Of a stretch of DNA of 64,000 nucleotides, positions 55,123 through 64,000 are shown one piece after another. Source of the DNA: Bacteroidaceae bacterium (GTDB lineage: Bacteria > Bacteroidota > Bacteroidia > Bacteroidales > Bacteroidaceae); contig CABIVS010000001.1 in the NCBI GenBank assembly GCA_902362375.1, positions 109,820-173,819 of the forward strand, written 5' to 3'. A program made the position numbers and the translations under genes. The notes beneath the pieces are model-generated. The model saw only the letters and a list, made by a program, of their open reading frames with translations. It did not search any database and was not told where the DNA came from. Every line of letters begins with the position of its first letter. Positions within the stretch are counted from its first letter, which is position 1.

Positions 55123-56463
55123 TTATCTTCCAAGCAGTGCTTTCTCCGCTTTCTCCATTCCACAAAAGTTGAATCCATCGATCACTTGCTGCATCAATGC
55201 TGAGATTTCCGCATTGCAAAGGTTGCCAATACTACCTTCATGAGTATGGTGTACTTCTTTTGTATGAGAGAATTTTCCAGCTTCAATATCCAAACCAACC
55301 TTCTTATATGCATCACGGAAAGGCATACCTTCACGTGCCAGACGATTCACTTCTTCCACGCTAAAAATAAGGAGGTATTTATCATCATCGAGGATATGCT
55401 CATTGACCTTTATTTCATTCATGATGTAAGTTGTCATCTGCAAACAGTCTTTCAATTCCTGAAAAGCAGGCAGGAAAACTTCTTTTATAATCTGCAAATC
55501 ACGGAAATAGCCGGAAGGCAAATTATTCGCAATCATCATGATCTGTTGAGGAAGCGATTGCAGTTTATTACATTTAGCACGTGTTAGTTCAAAAACATCG
55601 GGATTCTTCTTATGGGGCATAATGCTGGACCCCGTGGTACAGTCATCGGGCAATTTCACGAAACCAAAGTTCTGGCTATTAAACATGCAGGCATCAAAAG
55701 CTAACTTGGAAATGGTTCCGGCAATCGTAGCCAATGCAAAAGCAACATTACGTTCCATTTTCCCACGCCCCATTTGAGCATACACAACATTGTAATTCAT
55801 CGAATCAAAGCCAAGCAAGTCGGTTGTCATTGTCCGGTTCAAAGGAAAGGACGAACCATACCCTGCTGCAGAACCTAATGGATTACGATTACACATTTTA
55901 AATGCGGCCTGCAAAAACAGCATATCGTCCATGAGACTCTCGGCATAGGCACCAAACCACAAACCAAAAGAAGAAGGCATTGCAATCTGTAAGTGGGTAT
56001 ACCCTGGCATCAAAACGTTTTTATATCGTTCGCTCTGACGAATCAGTACATGGAAAAGTTGCTCTACAGCTTCGGCAACTTCTTTTATTTGTGTACGGGT
56101 AAAAAGTTTCAAATCCAATAAGACCTGATCATTTCTGGAACGACCACTATGTATTTTCTTTCCGATATCACCCAAACGACGGGTCAACATCAGTTCTACC
56201 TGTGAATGTACATCTTCCACCCCGTCTTCTATGATAAATTCACCTTTTTCAGCCGAGGCATAAATACTCTTCAACTCTGCCAGCAACTGTTCCAGTTCTT
56301 CTTTTGTCAACAAACCGATACTTTCAAGCATCGTAATGTGAGCCATAGAGCCGAGCACATCATGCTTGGCCAAATAAAGATCCATCTCACGATCACGACC
56401 TACCGTGAAACGTTCGATATCCTTATTCACCTGTACGGACTTCTCCCAAAGTTTCTGTGCCAT
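55123..56463 (-). CDS. argH: Argininosuccinate lyase
   Basis: A 446-residue fumarase/aspartase-superfamily enzyme that splits argininosuccinate into arginine and fumarate. HSGRSRNDQV is the substrate-binding segment and GSSIMPHKKNP (about 277-287) the catalytic signature loop. It completes the pathway begun by the plus-strand argR-argD cluster 40 kb away. A heptad-rich inverted repeat lies just upstream, and the SRPBCC gene ends 116 bp before its start on the same strand. Confidence 0.96.
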   Translation of the reverse strand: MAQKLWEKSVQVNKDIERFTVGRDREMDLYLAKHDVLGSMAHITMLESIGLLTKEELEQLLAELKSIYASAEKGEFIIEDGVEDVHSQVELMLTRRLGDIGKKIHSGRSRNDQVLLDLKLFTRTQIKEVAEAVEQLFHVLIRQSERYKNVLMPGYTHLQIAMPSSFGLWFGAYAESLMDDMLFLQAAFKMCNRNPLGSAAGYGSSFPLNRTMTTDLLGFDSMNYNVVYAQMGRGKMERNVAFALATIAGTISKLAFDACMFNSQNFGFVKLPDDCTTGSSIMPHKKNPDVFELTRAKCNKLQSLPQQIMMIANNLPSGYFRDLQIIKEVFLPAFQELKDCLQMTTYIMNEIKVNEHILDDDKYLLIFSVEEVNRLAREGMPFRDAYKKVGLDIEAGKFSHTKEVHHTHEGSIGNLCNAEISALMQQVIDGFNFCGMEKAEKALLGR

Positions 56464-56474
56464 AAAAAATAAGT

Positions 56475-56574
56475 TTAAGTATTAAGTGTTAAGTATTAAG
56501 TATTAAGTATTAAGCACAACAGCATGAGCCAAAGTGACTGCGGTTAATACTTAATACCTAATACTTAATACTTG
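56475..56574. repeat. Inverted array of TTAAGTA-type heptamers
   Basis: Left arm (about 56475-56515) is a run of TTAAGTA/TTAAGTG units; right arm (about 56543-56574) is a run of the complementary TACTTAA-type units. The arms can pair into a long A/T stem with a 27-nt loop. It lies between the SRPBCC gene and argH. Confidence 0.8.
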
Positions 56575-56578
56575 TTTT

Positions 56579-56989
56579 TTAATATTCAATAACTGCCAGC
56601 ATATCAACCATCTTCTCCAAACCCTCCTGAAGAGGTTTCTGTACCATTGCTTTCATAAACGGATTAAGATCCATACCGATAGTCACCTTCACCTTGCACT
56701 CTTCTTCTGCAGTTTCAACCAGTTGAATCCACATATTAAAGGGAAGTGGAGAGTTAGTTGTTGCCAACTTTATACATTTACATGGATCACGCTCTACAAT
56801 TTGCAAAGTCAGTTGCCCAACAGGAGGGACACTAAAGCTTAACGTGTCCGAATCAAAACTCAAATCCTGTACCTTATCTTTCGGTAAACGATCTTTGACA
56901 GCTTCCAGATTACTCAAATCCGAAAGTTTATTATATACGCGTTCCTGACTGTAAGGTATTACCTTGACACTACTCTCAAAATTACTCAT
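56579..56989 (-). CDS. SRPBCC/START-like domain protein
   Basis: A 136-residue protein with no signal peptide. The start SSVKVIPYSQERVYNKLSDLSNLEAVKDRLP and the end MVQKPLQEGLEKMVDMLAVIEY fit the helix-grip (SRPBCC) fold: an early strand, two small helices, a sheet and a long C-terminal helix. Such domains hold a hydrophobic ligand; no ligand or enzymatic role can be named. It lies between pyrE (terminator between) and argH on the same strand. Homologues in Bacteroides keep this position next to pyrE as far as I recall. Confidence 0.8.
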   Translation of the reverse strand: MSNFESSVKVIPYSQERVYNKLSDLSNLEAVKDRLPKDKVQDLSFDSDTLSFSVPPVGQLTLQIVERDPCKCIKLATTNSPLPFNMWIQLVETAEEECKVKVTIGMDLNPFMKAMVQKPLQEGLEKMVDMLAVIEY

Positions 56990-57011
56990 AAATTTCTATT
57001 AGTATAAAACA

Positions 57012-57054
57012 AAAAAAGAACAATCCGGCCAAGTATTGTCCGAACAGTTCTTTT
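57012..57054 (-). terminator. Terminator after pyrE
   Basis: AAAGAAC (57016-57022) and GTTCTTT (57047-57053) with further CCGG/TCGG pairing form an imperfect stem that runs into T-rich sequence on the minus strand, 31 bp past pyrE. Confidence 0.7.
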
Positions 57055-57084
57055 TACCAAATATGTTTGATCAAAAAATGAATC

Positions 57085-57723
57085 TTATTTTCCAGCATCC
57101 CAATGAGCAGGGTCTTTACGCCATTCGTTCAATGTCTGTATGTCTTCTTCTTCAATATAGCCTGTACGAAGAGCGACATCAAGTACTGCTTCATAATTGG
57201 TCAATGTTACCAAAGTCACCTTCGCATTTTTGAACGCCTCTTCAGCTACCGGGAATCCGTATGTATACGCTGCAACCATACCGATCACTTCGCAACCATC
57301 GCGACGAATTGCTTCAACAGCCTTCAAACTACTACCACCAGTAGAAATCAAATCTTCTACGACTACGACTTTCATGCCCGGACGAAGTTCACCTTCAATC
57401 AGGTTTTCCAATCCATGATCTTTGGGGGTAGAACGAACATACACGAACGGCAGATTCAATGCATCAGCTACCAAAGCTCCCTGCGGAATAGCGCCTGTAG
57501 CCACACCAGCAATCGCATCCACCTGTCCGAATCGTTCTAATATCAGACGTGTAATTTCAATCTTCACAAAATTACGAAGAGAAGGATAGGACAGAGTTTT
57601 ACGGTTGTCACAGTAAAAGGGGGATTTCCATCCAGAAGCCCATGTAAAAGGGTTAGCGGGTTGAAGTTTAATAGCCTTAATCTTCAACAGTTTCTCCGCA
57701 AATAGTCTCTCTAAGTTTTTCAT
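57085..57723 (-). CDS. pyrE: Orotate phosphoribosyltransferase
   Basis: A 212-residue type I phosphoribosyltransferase that joins orotate to PRPP to make OMP in pyrimidine synthesis. The PRPP-binding motif is VVVVEDLISTGGSS (about 117-130), and the early segment SGWKSPFYCDNRKTLSYP is the orotate/flap region. It has its own -7 box (57752-57759) and a terminator after it, so it is probably monocistronic. Confidence 0.95.
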   Translation of the reverse strand: MKNLERLFAEKLLKIKAIKLQPANPFTWASGWKSPFYCDNRKTLSYPSLRNFVKIEITRLILERFGQVDAIAGVATGAIPQGALVADALNLPFVYVRSTPKDHGLENLIEGELRPGMKVVVVEDLISTGGSSLKAVEAIRRDGCEVIGMVAAYTYGFPVAEEAFKNAKVTLVTLTNYEAVLDVALRTGYIEEEDIQTLNEWRKDPAHWDAGK

Positions 57724-57751
57724 AACTAAACTAACTATTAATTATTTGCCG

Positions 57752-57759
57752 CAAAAGTA
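57752..57759 (-). promoter_or_regulatory. Candidate -7 promoter box of pyrE
   Basis: Minus-strand TACTTTTG fits TAnnTTTG, 28 bp before the ATG. The -33 region is A/T-rich without an exact TTTG. Confidence 0.5.
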
Positions 57760-57801
57760 CAGAAATTGAATGAGAATAAAAAGAAGAATCCGTTTATTTT
57801 T

Positions 57802-58284
57802 TCAGTCAATTTGTTCCTCTTCATCGGGAATGTCAATACAACGCTTGATATCTTTCAATTCAAATCCACGACTCATAGCGAATCGCATCAGCTTTCCATT
57901 CAATTCGTAATCGTCTGCTGCATGGATACTTTTCCGCTTGGAAGTCAGCAAGTCACGCAGAATAGAAAGATATTCTTCTTCATCAATTTCATTCAGATAA
58001 CGCCATGCCACATCAGAAGGGATTTTCTTCATGTAAAGCCCTTGGGCTATTTTCATTTTCCCCCACTTGGCAAAGCGGAACTTGTCATTCACAAAAGCCC
58101 TGCAGAAACGTTCATCATCAATGAACTTCTCTGATTCCAGTCGGTCAAGAATACGCGCAATGGTATCATAGGCAATCCCCCAACGTTGTAACTTCTCATT
58201 TATTTCTGCCCGGCAATGCTCGGCAGTGGAGCAGTAAGAGGCTACGCGATTTAAAGCCTCTTCATCAGTTAATTGTGCACTCAT
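57802..58284 (-). CDS. recX: RecX-family regulatory protein
   Basis: A 160-residue all-helical protein with the three-helix repeats of RecX: LNRVASYCSTAEHCRAEINEKLQRWG, ILDRLESEKFIDDERFCRAFVNDKFRFAKWGKMKIAQGLYMKKI and a third repeat. RecX proteins bind RecA filaments and modulate recombination. Its start overlaps the prmC stop by four bases, so the two are translationally coupled. recA is not in the window. Confidence 0.9.
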   Translation of the reverse strand: MSAQLTDEEALNRVASYCSTAEHCRAEINEKLQRWGIAYDTIARILDRLESEKFIDDERFCRAFVNDKFRFAKWGKMKIAQGLYMKKIPSDVAWRYLNEIDEEEYLSILRDLLTSKRKSIHAADDYELNGKLMRFAMSRGFELKDIKRCIDIPDEEEQID

Positions 58285-59117
58285 CGGTTAGCTGTAACTA
58301 TTCTATCTTTTCCAAATATGTCTTTTATAACACGAACATCACGATATTGGTTCATTTCAAGTATGTGTGCTGTTTCCCGGCCATAAGCCTGGTTGATTTC
58401 AAAATAAAGTTTTCCGCCCGGCAATAACAATTCACTTCCCAGACAGGCTATACGATTATAAAACCGTAAAGGGTCCTCATCAGGAACGAACAAAGCCAAA
58501 CCCGGCTCCCACTCAAGGACATTAGCGTCCATTTCGTTCTTTTCCGTTTCAGTCACATAAGGCGGATTACTGACGATCACATCAAAAGACGGTACTTTTT
58601 CCCAGTCATCGGACAGCACATCTCTTTGCAGAAATCTCACCCCGGCTTCTAAATTTTCATTGTTTTTACAGGCAATAGACAACGCTTCTTCCGAAATATC
58701 CCAAGCCTCTACGGCTACATCCGGAAGTTTTTTATCCAGAGAGATCGCAATGCATCCGCTTCCTGTACCTATATCTAACAAACGACGTGCATTCGGGTTC
58801 TCCTTTACTATTAGCTCTACGAGTTCCGCGGTCTCCGGCCGAGGGATTAACACGCCGGAAGCAACCTTAAAATTCCTTCCACAAAACTCTGCAAAACCGC
58901 GAATGTACTGTATAGGTTCATTTTTCTGTAAACGGAATATAATGTTTTCTAATTCACGCTGTTTGCATTCGGATAAAATTATATCTTTGCCCATGTAAAT
59001 ATCGAGCGCATCTAAGCCTAACATGTCGCAACAAATCAGCATTGAAAGAGCTTTTATCTCTTCCGGCGGATAGATTTCCTGCAAAGAATGGCGAATGTAA
59101 GCGGTGATACGATTCAT
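58281..59117 (-). CDS. prmC: Release factor N5-glutamine methyltransferase
   Basis: A 278-residue SAM-dependent methyltransferase that modifies the GGQ glutamine of release factors. The N-terminal helical domain (about 1-80) is followed by LLDIGTGSGCIAISL (SAM loop) and the catalytic VSNPPYVTETE. recX overlaps its end by four bases. It is divergent from ribD; a minus-strand TACTTTTG at 59138-59145 is a probable -7 box, with TTTG 22 bp further up. Confidence 0.95.
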   Translation of the reverse strand: MNRITAYIRHSLQEIYPPEEIKALSMLICCDMLGLDALDIYMGKDIILSECKQRELENIIFRLQKNEPIQYIRGFAEFCGRNFKVASGVLIPRPETAELVELIVKENPNARRLLDIGTGSGCIAISLDKKLPDVAVEAWDISEEALSIACKNNENLEAGVRFLQRDVLSDDWEKVPSFDVIVSNPPYVTETEKNEMDANVLEWEPGLALFVPDEDPLRFYNRIACLGSELLLPGGKLYFEINQAYGRETAHILEMNQYRDVRVIKDIFGKDRIVTANR

Positions 59118-59153
59118 ATTTTCACAATTTCGGAGTGCAAAAGTAAGAATAAT

Positions 59154-60209
59154 ATGGCGAAGAGCACCAAAATGGAAGAAGAAAAATACATGAGGCGTTG
59201 CATTGAGCTTGCAAAGAACGGGTTATGCAATGTGCCTCCAAACCCGATGGTAGGGGCTGTTATCGTATGTAACGGACGTATTATCGGTGAAGGCTATCAC
59301 ATTCGTTGCGGAGAGGCACATGCGGAGGTCAACGCAATCCGTTCTGTCAAAGATGAGTCTTTATTGAAACATTCTACGATTTATGTCAGTCTGGAACCTT
59401 GCTCCCACTACGGGAAAACGCCTCCTTGTGCGGATCTGATTATAGAGAAACAGATTCCACGCATTGTTATCGGCTGCCAGGACCCCTTTTCTGAAGTAGC
59501 CGGACGAGGAATTCAGAAATTACTGGATGCCGGACGGGAAGTTACAGTCGGCATATTAGAGGAAGAATGTCAATCGCTGATTCGTCGTTTTATTACTTTC
59601 AATACACTTCATCGGCCTTTTATCACGTTAAAATGGGCAGAGTCAGCCGATCATTTTATTGACATAGAACGTACAGGTGGAATGCCTGTGATACTCTCCT
59701 CTCCTCTCACTTCAATGCTAGTACATAAAAAAAGAGCGGAGGCCGATGCTATTATGGTAGGCAGACGAACGGCTTTATTGGATAATCCGTCGCTAACGGT
59801 ACGCAACTGGTATGGGCATCATCCAATACGCATCGTATTAGACCGCACATTATCTCTTCCGAATGATTTACAAATATTCGATGGAAATGTGCCAACATTA
59901 GTCTTTACTGAAAAGAAACAGCCAGAAAGAACCAACATCACATATATCTCCATCGACTTCAATCATAACCCACTGGAGCAGATTATGGAGGTACTCTATC
60001 AACGGAAAATACAATCCTTACTGGTAGAAGGAGGCAGTCAATTGCTGCAATCATTCATCGATAATGAACTATGGGACGAGGCGTATATCGAGAAGTGCCC
60101 CAGCTGGCTACATTCCGGTGTTAAAGCACCCCAAATGAACGATAATTATAGTTATTCGATAGAAGAACACTTCGAAAGACAATTTTGGCATTATGTTCAC
60201 CGGATATAG
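59154..60209 (+). CDS. ribD: Bifunctional riboflavin biosynthesis protein RibD (deaminase/reductase)
   Basis: The frame is open from 59088, but that start would overlap prmC. The ATG at 59154 (MAKSTKM) or 59172 (MEEEKYMRRCIELA) is better, and 59154 is given, yielding 351 residues. The N-terminal deaminase has the zinc site HAEVNAI (His near 55) and PCSHYGKTPPC (about 82-92). The C-terminal reductase (about 150-345) has KWAESADHFI, ADAIMVGRRTALLDNPSLTVR and VEGGSQLLQSFI. It carries out the second and third steps of riboflavin synthesis from GTP. No other rib genes are in the window. Confidence 0.93.
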   Translation: MAKSTKMEEEKYMRRCIELAKNGLCNVPPNPMVGAVIVCNGRIIGEGYHIRCGEAHAEVNAIRSVKDESLLKHSTIYVSLEPCSHYGKTPPCADLIIEKQIPRIVIGCQDPFSEVAGRGIQKLLDAGREVTVGILEEECQSLIRRFITFNTLHRPFITLKWAESADHFIDIERTGGMPVILSSPLTSMLVHKKRAEADAIMVGRRTALLDNPSLTVRNWYGHHPIRIVLDRTLSLPNDLQIFDGNVPTLVFTEKKQPERTNITYISIDFNHNPLEQIMEVLYQRKIQSLLVEGGSQLLQSFIDNELWDEAYIEKCPSWLHSGVKAPQMNDNYSYSIEEHFERQFWHYVHRI

Positions 60210-60315
60210 CTAAGATAGTTCTATTCAGGGGGGTTTACGTCGATAAAAACAGTATTATTATCTATAATTTTATATAAAACTTACCTGTAATGTTCATTAT
60301 CGGAAAAAATGTTTC

Positions 60316-60323
60316 TATTTTTG
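60316..60323 (+). promoter_or_regulatory. Candidate -7 promoter box of the DUF6242 gene
   Basis: TATTTTTG fits TAnnTTTG, 28 bp before the ATG. A weak TGTT/GTTC lies about 21 bp upstream in place of -33 TTTG. Confidence 0.5.
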
Positions 60324-60351
60324 CAACTTGTAAATAAACACAATCTTTCAA

Positions 60352-61830
60352 ATGAGAATAAAGTTTTTATCATTCATTGCGAGTTTTTTCATGGTGTCAT
60401 TTGTTATAACGTCATGTCTTGATGACGATAATAACATCGAATATAGCCCGGATGCAACTATCCATGCGTTTGAACTTGACACAGCAGGCCTTGGGAGTTA
60501 TAAATTCACTATTGATCAATTATCACGTGAAATTTATAACGAAGACTCTCTTCCTGTTCATGCCGACACCATCATTGACAAGATTTTAATCAAAACATTA
60601 ACTACGGCATCTGGTGTCGTAACAATGAAAGACAAAAGCGGTAACGATTCTGTCATAAACATCAATGATTCTATTGATCTCCGAGAACCACTTATTATAA
60701 AGGTATGGTCGACAGAAGCTTTGGCAGGAGTATCTCCTAATCAGACTAAGGAATATACTATTAAGGTAAATGTGCATCGGCATGATCCTGATTCATTGAG
60801 ATGGAATTACTGTGGGAACATTGACGAAGCTAACCTCACAGGAGAACAAAAGTCAGTAGCTTTAGAAAATGATATCCTAACTTATTCTATTGTTAATGGT
60901 AGCCTTATGGTATATCGTGCACAAATAGGTAACACGATGAATTGGAGCTCAAGTGTTGTGAGTGACAGCAAATCTAAATTTGATGACAAGCTCCCTTCTT
61001 CTATTTTATCATATAAGAAGAAACTGTATGCAACATCTGCAACAGAAGACGGAAAGGTATATGAGTCTACAGACGGAACAACATGGTTAGAGTCAGATTT
61101 GTTTAGTGGCAATCACGTCAATTTGCTTCTGGCACCACTAAGTAATAAAATAACATATATCAAGACTGATGACGGCAAGAAAGTATTTGATTCAACCGCT
61201 GAAATCGCATCTATAGCAGAGGCAGAAAAGAAGCTTCAAGAAGTACCGGATGACTTCCCGATTGGCAATATTTCCTACACTACCTATACAACAGCTACGA
61301 ACCAGGAAGGTATCATGTTAATCGGTAAATATAAAAATCAACCAACTGTTGGAGAAACCGAAACGATTGTACCTTGGGCATATATGGGAGAGATATGGAT
61401 TCCACTACCACCCAATAATGTAGATACAAGTTGTCCTGCATTGACTAATCCTTCCATAATATATTATAACAATAAGTTCTATATTTTCGGAGAGAAATTT
61501 GAATCTTTCTATATTTCTGAAGCAGGTATTGCATGGAAAAAGGCAAATAAGAAATTTTATCTACCTTATCAGGATTGGAGTGAGTCAGACTTTAAACCAA
61601 GTCCGGAGAAGCCGGAATTCAGGGGTAGAACAAGCTATTCAACCGTAGTAAATAAAGACAACAACAGTATCTATATTCTTTTCAGTGCAGGCAATGCTAG
61701 CTTTGATGAAGAAGTAGAAGATGACGATAGTACACGAGCTACGAACCACCATACTTATTCTTATAAATCAGAAGTTTGGCGTGGCCGTCTTAATCAGCTA
61801 TGGTTTGATTTGGCAAAAGCTGGCAAATAA
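60352..61830 (+). CDS. DUF6242 domain lipoprotein
   Basis: A 492-residue lipoprotein. The signal peptide ends in lipobox ITSC (Cys near 22) and is followed by an acidic LDDDNN, as in surface-exposed Bacteroides lipoproteins. An N-terminal Ig-like region (about 35-145, ending EYTIKVNVHRHDPDSLRW) precedes a kelch/beta-propeller-like part with repeated Y-x-S-x-D-G-x-x-W phrases (YESTDGTTWLESDLF, FYISEAGIAWKKANKKFYLP). No enzymatic site is visible. It is followed 25 bp later by uppS and then bamA, but a functional link to envelope assembly is only a guess. Confidence 0.8.
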   Translation: MRIKFLSFIASFFMVSFVITSCLDDDNNIEYSPDATIHAFELDTAGLGSYKFTIDQLSREIYNEDSLPVHADTIIDKILIKTLTTASGVVTMKDKSGNDSVININDSIDLREPLIIKVWSTEALAGVSPNQTKEYTIKVNVHRHDPDSLRWNYCGNIDEANLTGEQKSVALENDILTYSIVNGSLMVYRAQIGNTMNWSSSVVSDSKSKFDDKLPSSILSYKKKLYATSATEDGKVYESTDGTTWLESDLFSGNHVNLLLAPLSNKITYIKTDDGKKVFDSTAEIASIAEAEKKLQEVPDDFPIGNISYTTYTTATNQEGIMLIGKYKNQPTVGETETIVPWAYMGEIWIPLPPNNVDTSCPALTNPSIIYYNNKFYIFGEKFESFYISEAGIAWKKANKKFYLPYQDWSESDFKPSPEKPEFRGRTSYSTVVNKDNNSIYILFSAGNASFDEEVEDDDSTRATNHHTYSYKSEVWRGRLNQLWFDLAKAGK

Positions 61831-61855
61831 AAACGTATACGTTTAAAATAAAAAG

Positions 61856-62590
61856 ATGTCCTATATAGAACAAATAGACAAAACTCGGATACCACAACAC
61901 GTGGCCATCATTATGGATGGGAACGGACGATGGGCAAAACAACGAGGGGAAGAACGTACTTATGGTCACCGTGCTGGCGCAGAAACGGTACAGAATATTA
62001 CCGAAGATGCCGCCCGTTTGGGAATCAAGTACCTGACACTGTACACCTTCTCAACCGAGAACTGGAATCGGCCGCAAGACGAAATTGCGGCTCTGATGAA
62101 TCTATTGCTAGAATCTATTGAAGAAGAGACATTGATGAAAAACAATATCCGCTTCAATGTAATCGGTGATTTCAAAAAGTTACCTGTTGAAGTTCAGAAA
62201 AGTTTGGCATCATGCATAGAACGCACATCCCAAAATAGTGGCATGTGTATGGTATTAGCTCTTAGTTATTCATCCCGTTGGGAAATAACCGAAGCTGTAC
62301 GACAAATAGCAACACTGATAAAAACTGGAGAAATATCTCCCGAACAAATAACTGATGAATGCATCGCATCTCATCTGGAAACTAAGTTTATGCCCGACCC
62401 GGATCTACTGATCCGCACGGGAGGAGAAATCCGGCTAAGCAATTACCTCTTATGGCAATGCGCTTATTCGGAGCTTTATTTTTGTGATACTTTTTGGCCT
62501 GACTTCAACAAAGAAGAACTCTACAAAGCCATTTGGGAATATCAACAAAGGGAACGCCGATTCGGCAAAACCAGTGAACAGATCAGCTAA
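61856..62590 (+). CDS. uppS: Isoprenyl transferase (undecaprenyl diphosphate synthase)
   Basis: A 244-residue cis-prenyltransferase. [14 protein letters not shown] carries the catalytic Asp21, [11 protein letters not shown] is the second conserved block, and [22 protein letters not shown] with YSELYF the C-terminal substrate/Mg block. It makes the C55 lipid carrier for peptidoglycan and surface glycans. It lies 25 bp after the DUF6242 gene and 30 bp before bamA, so all three are probably co-transcribed. Confidence 0.96.
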   Translation: MSYIEQIDKTRIPQHVAIIMDGNGRWAKQRGEERTYGHRAGAETVQNITEDAARLGIKYLTLYTFSTENWNRPQDEIAALMNLLLESIEEETLMKNNIRFNVIGDFKKLPVEVQKSLASCIERTSQNSGMCMVLALSYSSRWEITEAVRQIATLIKTGEISPEQITDECIASHLETKFMPDPDLLIRTGGEIRLSNYLLWQCAYSELYFCDTFWPDFNKEELYKAIWEYQQRERRFGKTSEQIS

Positions 62591-62620
62591 TATAACTCGA
62601 AACATCAAATTATAACATAA

Positions 62621-64000
62621 ATGCATTATCGTATTTCCTTTATATTCATAACGTTTGTCTGCCTGTGCTGCTTTGCGACAACAGGCATTGCGCAAAATGC
62701 TAACACTGATGAAGACTCGAAACCTGTCATCTTATACTCTGGAACACCCAAAAAGTATGAGATAGCAGATATTAAAGTCGAAGGCGTAAAGAATTATGAA
62801 GACTATGTATTGATTGGACTATCCGGACTATCGGTAGGACAAACAATTACTGTGCCGGGTGACGAAATTACTGGAGCAATCAAACGTTATTGGCGTCATG
62901 GTTTGTTCTCAAATGTACAAATCACAGCCGAGAAAATTGAAGGCGACAAAATCTGGTTAAAAATCAGTCTGACACAACGCCCGCGTATCGCAGATGTGCG
63001 CTATCACGGTGTGAAGAAGTCGGAACGCACCGATCTTGAGGCCAAGTTAGGGATGGTAAAAGGTATGCAAATCACTCCGAATACCGTAGACCGTGCCAAG
63101 ACATTGATCAAACGCTATTTCGACGATAAAGGATTCAAAAATGCAGAAGTTATTATCTCGCAGAAAGACGATCCATCCAGCGAAAATCAGGTGATCGTTG
63201 ACATTGATATCGACAAGAAAGAAAAAATCAAAGTACACGAAATCCAAATCGTTGGTAATCATGCAATCAAGGCTTCCAAGCTGAAGAAAGTAATGAAGAA
63301 AACCAATGAGAAAGGTAAACTTCGCAATTTGTTCCGCACCAAAAAATTCGTGCCGGAAAACTTCGAAGCAGATAAGCAGCTGATTATCGACAAGTATAAT
63401 GAGTTGGGATACCGTGATGCAATGATTGTAAAAGACAGCGTTTCACAGTATGACGAAAAGACTGTAAACGTTTATTTGAATATAGACGAAGGACAGAAAT
63501 ATTATCTACGTAATGTTACATGGGTGGGTAACACTCTTTATCCGTCAGAACAGTTGAACTTCTTGCTTCGCATGAAGAAAGGTGACGTATACAACCAGAA
63601 GTTATTGAACGAACGTGTTTCTACAGATGATGACGCTATCGGTAACTTATATTACAACAACGGCTACCTGTTCTATAATCTCGACCCGGTAGAAGTAAAT
63701 ATTGTCGGCGACTCTATCGACCTCGAAATGAGAATCTATGAAGGCCGTCAGGCTACTATCAATAAGATCAAGATCAGTGGTAATGACCGTTTGTATGAAA
63801 ACGTTGTTCGCCGGGAACTTCGTATTCGTCCGGGACAATTGTTCAGCAAAGAAGACTTGATGCGTTCCTTGCGTGAAATCCAGCAGATGGGACACTTTGA
63901 CCCGGAAAAGCTGCAACCGGATATTCAACCGGATCCGATGAACGGAACTGTTGACATAGGCTTGCCTTTGACTTCCAAAGCCAACGACCAAGTGGAATTC
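62621..64000 (+). CDS. bamA: Outer-membrane protein assembly factor BamA, 3' end cut by window edge
   Basis: The ATG at 62621 opens a frame that runs off the window after 460 codons. A signal peptide (about 1-25, ending GIAQ) is followed by consecutive POTRA domains: YEIADIKVEGVKNYEDYVLIGLSGLSVG, IKVHEIQIVGNHAIKASKLKKVMK, YYLRNVTWVGNTLYPSEQLNFLL and ATINKIKISGNDRLYENVVRREL mark successive repeats. The barrel lies beyond the window. BamA inserts beta-barrel proteins, including SusC transporters, into the outer membrane. It follows uppS by 30 bp. Confidence 0.95.
   Translation, partial: MHYRISFIFITFVCLCCFATTGIAQNANTDEDSKPVILYSGTPKKYEIADIKVEGVKNYEDYVLIGLSGLSVGQTITVPGDEITGAIKRYWRHGLFSNVQITAEKIEGDKIWLKISLTQRPRIADVRYHGVKKSERTDLEAKLGMVKGMQITPNTVDRAKTLIKRYFDDKGFKNAEVIISQKDDPSSENQVIVDIDIDKKEKIKVHEIQIVGNHAIKASKLKKVMKKTNEKGKLRNLFRTKKFVPENFEADKQLIIDKYNELGYRDAMIVKDSVSQYDEKTVNVYLNIDEGQKYYLRNVTWVGNTLYPSEQLNFLLRMKKGDVYNQKLLNERVSTDDDAIGNLYYNNGYLFYNLDPVEVNIVGDSIDLEMRIYEGRQATINKIKISGNDRLYENVVRRELRIRPGQLFSKEDLMRSLREIQQMGHFDPEKLQPDIQPDPMNGTVDIGLPLTSKANDQVEF

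Overview
The window comes from a gut Bacteroides species, close to B. thetaiotaomicron or B. ovatus in gene content. The evidence is SusC/SusD pairs with ECF-sigma/FecR control, a one-protein hybrid two-component regulator, the Bacteroides promoter pattern TTTG-N19/20-TAnnTTTG in front of several genes, and the housekeeping gene order. The species name is inference; the genus is well supported.

Layout. (1) 1-3991, minus strand: a hybrid two-component sensor/regulator lacking only its last residues. (2) 4103-11019, minus strand: L-rhamnose catabolism, rhaB-rhaA-rhaT-rhaD-fucO as one operon ending in a strong hairpin, then rhaR with its own promoter. (3) 11255-16567, plus strand: argR, a GNAT acyltransferase, argG, argC, argD, then proC behind its own promoter. 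The divergent rhaB/argR region holds three ATGCA boxes exactly 21 bp apart. (4) 16729-18946, plus strand: an XRE-cupin regulator and an AMP-forming acyl-CoA ligase.

(5) 19037-54579: an accessory block of three SusC/D loci on the minus strand, each headed by sigma and FecR genes. Locus 1 (19037-32080) encodes a zinc metalloprotease, a thioredoxin-like protein, a PKD-like lipoprotein and a DUF4843 lipoprotein but no glycosidase, so peptide uptake is likely. Locus A (36046-45161) and locus B (45509-54579) share the same six-gene order (sigma, FecR, SusC, SusD, GH18, DUF1735/LamG lipoprotein). Both GH18 proteins keep DxxDxDxE, which suggests N-glycan processing by endo-beta-N-acetylglucosaminidases. 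Between locus 1 and locus A lie a VirE/primase-like gene, a 152-bp nested palindromic element and a broken DUF3943 gene.

(6) 54857-64000: tRNA-Gly and tRNA-Leu, argH, an SRPBCC protein, pyrE, recX and prmC on the minus strand; ribD, a DUF6242 lipoprotein, uppS and the start of bamA on the plus strand.

The most interesting signal is in loci A and B. Both carry a plus-strand intrinsic terminator with the same CGGCCA loop between susC and fecR, preceded by a plus-strand TAnnTTTG box. This predicts a roughly 105-125-nt antisense RNA over each susC leader, resembling DonS of the B. fragilis don locus. Other unusual items are the nested palindrome near 32.5 kb, the roughly 50-bp imperfect repeat flanking locus A, and two copies of an 80-bp inverted repeat.
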